This document shows, piece after piece, positions 57,999 to 64,000 of a stretch of DNA of 64,000 nucleotides. The notes under the pieces are model-generated. The model saw only the letters and a list, made by a program, of their open reading frames with translations. It was not told the origin of the DNA and made no database searches. Position 1 is the first letter of the stretch; every line of letters begins with the position of its first letter. Source of the stretch: CBDCCV01 sp965215025 (GTDB lineage: Bacteria > Bacteroidota > Rhodothermia > Rhodothermales > Salinibacteraceae). The translations under genes and the position numbers were made by a program. The stretch lies in assembly GCA_965215025.1 (NCBI GenBank), contig CBDCCV010000002.1, forward strand, positions 1,798,001-1,862,000, given 5' to 3'.

Positions 57999-58062
57999 CT
58001 TTCGCGGCGGTGGCCTCGTCTCACGGGAACACACCCTTTCCCACAAGCCGCCCGCCCCCGCT

Positions 58063-58992
58063 ATGCGCACGCTTCCGCTGCTCTTGCTCCTTGCCCTCCT
58101 CGCTGCAACGCCCGCCCGCGCGCAAGAGGCGCGCGTCTTTAGCGACACGGTGCCGCTCGCGGCCGACGGCTCCGTCACCATCGACAACCACGAAGGCAGC
58201 ATCACCGTGACGACGTGGGACCGCGACGAGGTGCAGTACGAAGCCCGCGTCGAGGCCGAGCGCGGCGCGGATCATCCTGAGCGCACCACCGTCGCCGTGA
58301 GCCATTCGGGCCGGCACCTCGACCTGAAAACGGAATACGACAAGTCAGGCGGCGGCGGTTTCTTCGGCTGGAATAACCAGAACATCATGCCCGTTCACTA
58401 CACCGTCAAGATGCCGAGAACGGCGCGGCTGACCATTGACGATCACGAGTCGGACATCGAGGTGACGGGCCTGCAAGCCGAACTGCGCATCGACACGCAC
58501 GAAGGCCCGATCACCGTCGCCGGCGGGCAGGGCGCCCTCCGCATCGACTCGCACGACGGCGAGATCGCCATCACCGATCAGCAGGGCGACGTGGTGATCG
58601 ACTCGCACGAGAGCCGGATGCGGCTCCAGGGCGTCACGGGCCGCGTCGAGATCGACACGCACGACAGCGAGGTGACGGCCGAGGACCTCAGCGGCGCCTT
58701 CGAGATGGACACGCACGAGGGCCGCGCCGACCTCGCCTTCGCCGCGCTCGAGCAGGGCGGCATCTCCATCGACTCGCACGACGGCACCTTTACGCTCACG
58801 CTGCCCTCGGAGGCCGGCTTCGACCTCGACACCGACTTCAACGACGACGCCGACCTGGACTCGGGCTTCGACCTGAGCGCCCTGCGCGCCGGCGGCGAGG
58901 ACGAGGTCAACTACCGAGGCGCGGTCAACGGCGGCGGCCCGCGCATCCGCCTCTCCTCGCACGACGGCGCGTTCAGGCTGCGCACGCGCTGA
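58063..58992 (+). CDS. DUF4097-type beta-helix protein with repeated DxH(E/D)(G/S) motif
   Basis: 309 residues from ATG 58063, signal peptide MRTLPLLLLLALLAATPARA. From about residue 40 to the end the sequence is a right-handed beta-helix of short turns, each with the motif I-D-x-H-(E/D)-(G/S): IDNHEGSITV, IDDHESDIEV, IDTHEGPITV, IDSHDGEIAI, IDSHESRMRL, IDTHDSEVTA, MDTHEGRADL, IDSHDGTFTL, LSSHDGAFRL. Nine copies put Asp and His in a stacked row on one face. DUF4097 proteins are secreted adhesin-like proteins of unknown role; the His/Asp ladder here is unusually regular. Confidence 0.8.
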   Translation: MRTLPLLLLLALLAATPARAQEARVFSDTVPLAADGSVTIDNHEGSITVTTWDRDEVQYEARVEAERGADHPERTTVAVSHSGRHLDLKTEYDKSGGGGFFGWNNQNIMPVHYTVKMPRTARLTIDDHESDIEVTGLQAELRIDTHEGPITVAGGQGALRIDSHDGEIAITDQQGDVVIDSHESRMRLQGVTGRVEIDTHDSEVTAEDLSGAFEMDTHEGRADLAFAALEQGGISIDSHDGTFTLTLPSEAGFDLDTDFNDDADLDSGFDLSALRAGGEDEVNYRGAVNGGGPRIRLSSHDGAFRLRTR

Positions 58993-59141
58993 GCGGCGGC
59001 GCATCAGCACAGAGGGCACGGCCGTTTTTCTGTGAATTGCCGATGCGCGCGCCTGAGCCGCCTCGCCGCAGCGGATCTCCCCGGCGGAGCGCTCATTAGG
59101 AAGGGCGATCTGACTTTTCCGCCACCGACCCTTCCGCTCTC

Positions 59142-59570
59142 ATGCCTACCGAGCGCACGCTTGCCATCCTCAAGCCCGACTGCGTCCGCAAAAACCTCAT
59201 CGGCGAGGTGCTGCGGCGCATCCAGGACGCCGGCTTCCGCGTCCGCGCCCTCAAGATGGTGCACCTCTCCAAAAGGGAGGCCGAGGGCTTCTACGCCGTC
59301 CACGAAGGCAAGCCCTTTTTCGAGGAGCTGACGGATTTCATGTCGAGCGGCCCGTGCGTGCCCGTCGTCCTGGAAAAAGAAAACGCGATTGAGGACTACC
59401 GCACGCTCATCGGCGCGACGAACCCGGAAGAGGCCGACGAGGGCACCATCCGCAGCGACTTCGCGGACTCCGTAGGCGAGAACATCGTCCACGGCTCGGA
59501 CTCGGTCGAGAACGGCAAGCTCGAAGCGGCGTACTTCTTCCCCGAGCACGAGATCGTAGCCAACGGCTGA
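59142..59570 (+). CDS. ndk: Nucleoside diphosphate kinase
   Basis: 142 residues, full length. TLAILKPDCVRKNLIGEVLR at the N-terminus, FYAVHEGKPFFEELTDFMSS, and the phospho-His in ENIVHGSDSVENGKLEAAYF. Moves the gamma-phosphate between NTPs and NDPs. Stands alone, 70 bases ahead of the NamZ-like gene. Confidence 0.97.
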   Translation: MPTERTLAILKPDCVRKNLIGEVLRRIQDAGFRVRALKMVHLSKREAEGFYAVHEGKPFFEELTDFMSSGPCVPVVLEKENAIEDYRTLIGATNPEEADEGTIRSDFADSVGENIVHGSDSVENGKLEAAYFFPEHEIVANG

Positions 59571-59640
59571 GGGTTCGAGAAAGGATGAGTGGGTGAAAGG
59601 GAGAGAGGATGAGCCGATGAACCGACGCTGCGACGAACCG

Positions 59641-60954
59641 ATGCGCGCCACGATGCTTCGTTTCGCCACCACGCTCCCGCTCGCCCTTTCGCTCTTTCTC
59701 CTTGCCGGCTGCGGCGCCACGGCGGGCGAGGCCGAGCCGGAGCCACCCGCGACGGACAGCACGACGGCGGCGGCTGTAAAAACGGGCGCGCAGGTCTTGA
59801 CCGATGAAAGCTTCGAGCGGCTGCGTGGGCAGCGCGTGGGCCTCGTCGTCAACCACACGGCGCGCGTGGACACGGCGCACCTCATTGACGTGGTGGACCG
59901 CACCGAGGGCGTCACGCTCGGCGCGCTCTTCGGGCCGGAGCACGGGCTGCGCGGCACCGTCGCCGCCGGCGAGAAGGTGGCCGACGGGCGCGACGCGCAG
60001 ACGGGCGTGCCCGTCTACAGCCTCTACGGCGCCTCGCGCAAGCCCTCGCCCGAAGCGCTCGAAGGCCTCGACGCGCTCGTCTTCGACGTGCAGGACGTGG
60101 GCGCGCGCTTTTACACGTACATCGCCACGATGGGTCTGGCGATGCAGGCCAGCGCCGAGGCCGGGCTGCCGTTCGTCGTCCTCGACCGGCCCAACCCGCT
60201 CGGCGGCGTCTACGCGAGCGGCTTCGTGCTGGAGCCGGCCTACGAGTCGTTCGTCGGCCCGTACCCGATCCCCGTGGCGCACGGCATGACCGTAGGCGAG
60301 ATCGCGCGGATGATCCAGGGCGAGGGCTGGCTGCCGGGCTTGGAGGCGCTGGACCTGCGCGTGGTGGAGATGGAAGGCTGGCGGCGCGCCATGCAATGGC
60401 CGGCAACGGATCTGCCGTGGATCGCGCCCAGCCCGAACATCCCTACTGTAGAGACGGCGCTCGTCTACGCGGGCGCGTGCTTTTTTGAGGCGACTTCGGC
60501 GAGCGAGGGGCGCGGCACGGAGGCCCCCTTCGTCCTCCTCGGCGCTCCCTGGGCCGACGGCCGGGCGCTGGCCGATACGCTCAACGCCCGCAGCCTGCCC
60601 GGCGTGCACTTCGAGGCGGCCACCTTCACGCCGCGCGACATCGCCGGTGCCGCCGTGGACCCGAAGCACGAGGGCGAGAAGACGCACGGCATTCGCCACG
60701 TCGTCACCGACGCCGAGGCGTTCCGCCCGGTCGAGACGGGCATCCACACGCTGCACGCCTTTTACGAAGCGGCCCGGCGCGAGGGCATCGCAGACTTCAT
60801 CGCCCGCCCGGAGTGGCTCGACAAGCTTGCCGGCACGGACCGTCTGCGCCTGATGCTCACCGAGGGCGCGCGCGCGGACGCCATCATCGCCGTGTGGGAG
60901 GACGAGGTGGCCGCGTTCGAGGAACGGCGTGCGGCGCATCTGCTGTACGAGTGA
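59641..60954 (+). CDS. NamZ-like exo-beta-N-acetylmuramidase (DUF1343, GH171) lipoprotein
   Basis: 437 residues from ATG 59641 (or 59653) with lipobox LFLLAGC. DUF1343 hallmarks: LRGQRVGLVVNHTARVD, LGALFGPEHGLRGTVAAGEK, VYSLYGASRKPSPEALEGLD, LVFDVQDVGARFYTYIATMG, VVLDRPNPLGG and WIAPSPNIPTVETALVYAGA with the FFEATSASEGRGTEAPFVLL motif. Characterised relatives (B. subtilis NamZ/YbbC) remove terminal MurNAc from peptidoglycan fragments. Acting at the envelope would allow cell-wall recycling. Confidence 0.9.
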   Translation: MRATMLRFATTLPLALSLFLLAGCGATAGEAEPEPPATDSTTAAAVKTGAQVLTDESFERLRGQRVGLVVNHTARVDTAHLIDVVDRTEGVTLGALFGPEHGLRGTVAAGEKVADGRDAQTGVPVYSLYGASRKPSPEALEGLDALVFDVQDVGARFYTYIATMGLAMQASAEAGLPFVVLDRPNPLGGVYASGFVLEPAYESFVGPYPIPVAHGMTVGEIARMIQGEGWLPGLEALDLRVVEMEGWRRAMQWPATDLPWIAPSPNIPTVETALVYAGACFFEATSASEGRGTEAPFVLLGAPWADGRALADTLNARSLPGVHFEAATFTPRDIAGAAVDPKHEGEKTHGIRHVVTDAEAFRPVETGIHTLHAFYEAARREGIADFIARPEWLDKLAGTDRLRLMLTEGARADAIIAVWEDEVAAFEERRAAHLLYE

Positions 60955-61054
60955 CCGCGAGGGCTTGCTTAGCCGCGCAACGCGCTGAGGGACGGATCGC
61001 GCGCAAGGACATCAGTCCCTCCGCCAACTTGCAGGCGTCGTGCCCGCCCCCCAG

Positions 61055-61528
61055 CTACCTGCTGTCGTTTTCCGAACCGTCGTCTTCCGAGAGCTGGGTT
61101 GGCTCGTCAGGCTTGACGCGGTGCCATATCTCCCGGAGCGTATAGTTTCCCAAGTCGGCGATGTGGTACCACGTGTCTTCCTCCACTCGAGCCGTGAATG
61201 TGATCGAATTGCCCGCGAAAGCCGGGTCCGAGTGGTACTCGATGTGCTCCGTGTAGGTGTCCGCTTCGGGATCGTACTCGTAACGGCCGCCTCCGGCAAG
61301 CACCTCTTCGCCATTTCCTGTTTCGCGCGCCCAGGTGAAGTGGGTGGAGTTGAGGATCTTGTACCCTGGCCCCCACTGATCAGACTGATCGACCACAGAG
61401 TCTGGATAGACGAGTTCTTGAGAGACCATCCGCCACGTCCCCTCCAGCTCGTTAGAGGGAAGCTGCCCAAATGCGCTGGTGGTCACGAACAGGCAAAGCA
61501 CGAGTGTAAGAGTGGATGTTCGTTTCAT
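61055..61528 (-). CDS. Secreted lipocalin-like (DUF4488-type) protein
   Basis: 157 residues with signal peptide MKRTSTLTLVLCLFVTTSAF. The mature part LEGTWRMVSQELVYPDSVVD, YKILNSTHFTWARETGNGEE and GGRYEYDPEADTYTEHIEYH, then ITFTARVEEDTWYHIAD matches lipocalin-like proteins of Bacteroidota. The C-terminus is acidic (EPTQLSEDDGSENDSR). GC is somewhat lower than that of its neighbours. Ligand unknown. Confidence 0.7.
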   Translation of the reverse strand: MKRTSTLTLVLCLFVTTSAFGQLPSNELEGTWRMVSQELVYPDSVVDQSDQWGPGYKILNSTHFTWARETGNGEEVLAGGGRYEYDPEADTYTEHIEYHSDPAFAGNSITFTARVEEDTWYHIADLGNYTLREIWHRVKPDEPTQLSEDDGSENDSR

Positions 61529-61772
61529 GGTGCATTCTCCCCCCGTGGGTCTGTGGATGATTGTAGCCGTTGCCTACGGCGAACCGCTATGAGTATACGC
61601 CCAGATGAAGCATTTGTTAAGCAGCGTTTGAAAGTTGAGTTTTCGTAGGCAGTGCCGCAAGAGGACAAGCTTGGCTGTTGTTAGGCAGCAGCGCGCCATC
61701 TTCCCAAAACGCGCAGTCAGCCAGCGGCACCCCTTCGCCTCGGTCAACCTCGCCTTGGTTCAGCTACGACGC

Positions 61773-62054
61773 TCAGCGCGGCGCGGCTTCCTCCGCCGCC
61801 TCGCGCGGCTGCCATAAGATGGCGTAGGCCACGCCCGCGTACCCGGCCAGGATCACCAGCGGCGCGACGTAGAGCGAGACGAACCCGTGCACCTCGTTTT
61901 CGATGCGCATGATGGCGAAGCCGATGACGATGGCCGCGATGCTGGCAAGCAAGAACATGTAGTTGCGCCGGCCGAAGACCATGCGCGCGCCGCCGCTGCG
62001 GCGCGTGCTGCTGCGGCTCGTCGTCGGGGTGCGGCGGCGGGGGGAAGCGGGCAT
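61773..62054 (-). CDS. DUF3098 membrane protein
   Basis: 93 residues from ATG 62054 (MPASPRRRTPTTSRSSTRRS); the open frame extends to 62171 without better support. VFGRRNYMFLLASIAAIVIG and SLYVAPLVILAGYAGVAYAI are two transmembrane helices with the FGRRNY start typical of DUF3098, a family mostly found in Bacteroidota and neighbours. In other genomes it often sits near the cell-division gene ftsX; that context is not visible here. Confidence 0.8.
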   Translation of the reverse strand: MPASPRRRTPTTSRSSTRRSGGARMVFGRRNYMFLLASIAAIVIGFAIMRIENEVHGFVSLYVAPLVILAGYAGVAYAILWQPREAAEEAAPR

Positions 62055-62336
62055 GGCGGTTGAGGCGGGAACGGAGAGGTGCGGATGCGGCGTAGCCAAC
62101 CTGACGCGCGTTCGCCCGGTTCCGTTTGTCGTGCGCGCCGATGCCCGACCCGACGCTTCGGCCGGCGTCAACGCAGGGGCGATTCGCGATTCGCCCTTAC
62201 GCTCTCGAGCTGTGGCCTGCGGCGGCGCGGCTCGATCTTTGAGAGGGTTTGCGGATGACGCGCGGCCTCTTCTTGTCCCCTCCGCTTAGAGCAGCAGGCA
62301 GCCCTTGACCCGTGTTTTCTCGCTGACGCATCTGCC

Positions 62337-63848
62337 ATGACGTTTCGCTTCTACCCCCTTCGCCGCTTCTGGCTCGGCGTCGCACTCTCCGCTGTGCTGT
62401 GGGCCATGCCGGTCGCTGCCGAAAACAGAACGGCTGGGCGCGCCGGTGCAGAGCGTGCGACGGCCAACCTCGCAGCCGAGATTGACCAGATCCTGGGCGA
62501 GAGCGAGGCGGCGTTCTGGGGCGCGTACGTGCAGGACCTCGCCTCCGGGCAGGTGCTCTACCAGCGCCACGCCGATCACCCCTTCCTCCCGGCCTCGAAC
62601 CAGAAGATCCTCACCACCAGCACGGCGCTCGATGCCCTCGGTGCCGACCACCGCTTCGAGACGACGCTCTACTTCAGCGGCGAGGCGGACGGCTCGGTCC
62701 TCAGCGGCGACCTCGTCCTCAGCGGCTCCGGCGATCCTACCTTCGGCAGCAGCGAGATGCGCGCCTCGGCCCTGCACGGCGGCGCCGATCCGCTCCGGGC
62801 GTGGGCCGAGCGCCTCGCGGCGATGGGCGTCACCGCCATCCGGGGCCGCCTCATCGGCGATGACGACGTGTTCGACAACCGGCCCTACGCCGAGGGGTGG
62901 GACGTGGACTACGTCACCTCGCAGTCGAGCCGGCTCCTGGGTGTCTCGACCGGCGGCCTCGCTTACCGCGACAACCTCGTGCGCGTGCAGATCCGCGCCG
63001 GGCGCCCCGGCCAGGCCCCGCGCGTGGCGGCCTACCCCGAAGGCGTCCTTACCATCCGCAACCGCGCTACGACGAGCCGGCGGCGGCGCGGGCGCTCGCT
63101 CGATATCGAACGCGCCATCGGCACCGAGCGCATCACGCTTACCGGCTCGGTGCCGCAGGGCTACCGCGGCACCGTGTTGGTCCCCGCCACCGACCCGACG
63201 CGCATGGCGCTGCGCAGCTTCCGCCAAGCCCTCGCCGAGGCCGGCATCAACGTCTCCGCGCTAGAGGTCGTGGACGTGGACGACCTCAGCGAAGCCCCGG
63301 AAACGGACGAGGCGCAGCCGCTTTTCGTGCATCTCTCGCCGCCGCTCGCCGAGATCCTCGCCGTCGTCAACAAAGAGAGCAACAACTTCTACGCGGATCA
63401 GCTTTTCCGCACGTACGGCTACGGCGGCTCGGCCGATGGGAGCGAGAACCGGATCAAGGCGCTCTTAGAACGCGCCGGGGCCGATGGCGGCGCCGTGTCC
63501 ATCCGCGACGGCTCAGGCCTCTCGCGCAAGGACCTCATCACGCCGCGCGCGATGGTTCAGCTCCTGGCCTACATGGCCGAGCGCGAGGACGCCGGCGTGT
63601 TTTTAAGCTCGCTCCCCGCCGGCGGCGAGGCCGGGACTACGCTGCGCTACCGCCTCAAAGGCGTGCCCGTGCGCGCGAAGACGGGATCGCTCGAGTTCGC
63701 CCGCGCCCTGAGCGGCTACGCCACCACCGCCGACGGGCGCGAGGTGGCCTTCGCCCTTTTCGCCAACAACTACAGCGGCCCGTCCTACCGCGTCACGCAG
63801 ACGATGGACCGCATCGTGCGCGCCATCGCCGCCGCGCAGGTGGGCTGA
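62337..63848 (+). CDS. dacB: D-alanyl-D-alanine carboxypeptidase/endopeptidase (PBP4 class)
   Basis: 503 residues, signal peptide LRRFWLGVALSAVLWAMPVA. The three penicillin-binding motifs are in order: SNQK (FLPASNQKILTTSTALDALG, SxxK), SNN (VVNKESNNFYADQLFRTYGY, SxN) and KTG (VPVRAKTGSLEFARALSGYA). The large insert between the first two motifs is that of class C PBP4. It trims the terminal D-Ala and cuts cross-links in the periplasm. Confidence 0.95.
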   Translation: MTFRFYPLRRFWLGVALSAVLWAMPVAAENRTAGRAGAERATANLAAEIDQILGESEAAFWGAYVQDLASGQVLYQRHADHPFLPASNQKILTTSTALDALGADHRFETTLYFSGEADGSVLSGDLVLSGSGDPTFGSSEMRASALHGGADPLRAWAERLAAMGVTAIRGRLIGDDDVFDNRPYAEGWDVDYVTSQSSRLLGVSTGGLAYRDNLVRVQIRAGRPGQAPRVAAYPEGVLTIRNRATTSRRRRGRSLDIERAIGTERITLTGSVPQGYRGTVLVPATDPTRMALRSFRQALAEAGINVSALEVVDVDDLSEAPETDEAQPLFVHLSPPLAEILAVVNKESNNFYADQLFRTYGYGGSADGSENRIKALLERAGADGGAVSIRDGSGLSRKDLITPRAMVQLLAYMAEREDAGVFLSSLPAGGEAGTTLRYRLKGVPVRAKTGSLEFARALSGYATTADGREVAFALFANNYSGPSYRVTQTMDRIVRAIAAAQVG

Positions 63849-63963
63849 TGCTGCTGTGACGACGGACGGACAACGGACGAACGACGCGCGAGGTCTCTGG
63901 CGTCGTCTACCGTTCGTTATACTAAATCCGTTTGATTCGTTATGTTTTGCCTCCATCGTTGCC

Positions 63964-63991
63964 GTAGCGACGCAAGGCCTTGCATCGCTAC
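63964..63991. repeat. 28-bp palindromic repeat of a second type
   Basis: GTAGCGACGCAAGG and CCTTGCATCGCTAC form a near-perfect palindrome (one mismatch pair). It is unrelated in sequence to the GTAGGGACACGATA family but of the same length and intergenic habit. Confidence 0.7.
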
Positions 63992-64000
63992 ACCAGCGTT

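Noticed and set aside
61611..61690. GTTAAGC and GTTAGGC words near the lipocalin-like gene as attC sites
   Set aside because: Neither has a complementary R'' word or paired arms on either strand.

Overview
This is a 64 kb stretch of high-GC bacterial chromosome, most consistent with a member of the Rhodothermota/Rhodothermales (Bacteroidota superphylum). The grounds are inference from content: a secreted protease with a type IX secretion (Por) C-terminal sorting domain, a carboxypeptidase-regulatory-domain TonB receptor paired with a DUF4249 lipoprotein, a DUF3098 protein, many lipobox lipoproteins, and intergenic repeats. No rRNA, tRNA, CRISPR array, transposase or integrase was seen.

Layout. 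1-3.1 kb: end of a PhoR-type histidine kinase and a fused 2-oxoacid dehydrogenase E1 alpha/beta gene. 3.1-8.4 kb: an array of small foreign gene cassettes separated by attC-like recombination sites (an integron cassette array without a visible integrase), carrying two secreted proteins of lower GC, a cupin, a small membrane protein and an antitoxin/MazF pair, followed by a first inorganic pyrophosphatase. 8.5-18.3 kb: a beta-lactamase-family pseudogene, stress protein, lipoproteins, a second pyrophosphatase, a Cys/Met PLP enzyme, fumarylacetoacetase and Hsp20. 18.3-21.2 kb: further foreign blocks, namely a winged-helix/HEPN gene pair and a toxin-antitoxin islet lodged at the 3' end of a histidine kinase gene, whose displaced 3' end survives on the far side.

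21.1-33.2 kb: a two-component system, NUDIX hydrolase, Spy-like lipoprotein, SufE, sulfurtransferase and a trehalose cluster (GH15 enzyme, otsB, otsA). 33.3-40.2 kb: a SAM-I riboswitch and terminator ahead of metY, metX, a fused aspartokinase/diaminopimelate decarboxylase and homoserine dehydrogenase, an aspartate-family (Met/Lys/Thr) supply unit. 40.2-43.6 kb: DUF4249 lipoprotein and TonB receptor.

43.8-47.0 kb: what I consider the most interesting locus. A lipoprotein-like protein with a proline/acid-rich stalk ends in a DUF6973-like tip and is followed by a small lipoprotein (candidate immunity). Then comes an orphan tip module with no start codon (PD-(D/E)XK-like) and its own downstream partner, and finally a third stub. 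All three modules begin with the same linker (PDDPTPYRVP or DPDDPTPYRVP), so this looks like a recombining polymorphic toxin/immunity array built on a lipoprotein carrier.

47.0-64 kb: mainly housekeeping and envelope genes (GDPD, gyrA, T9SS metalloprotease, lysine 6-aminotransferase, lipA, MntA/HepT-like pair, a DxH-repeat beta-helix protein, ndk, NamZ-like muramidase, DUF3098, dacB). Several families of dispersed palindromic repeats punctuate intergenic regions and in places supply stop codons.
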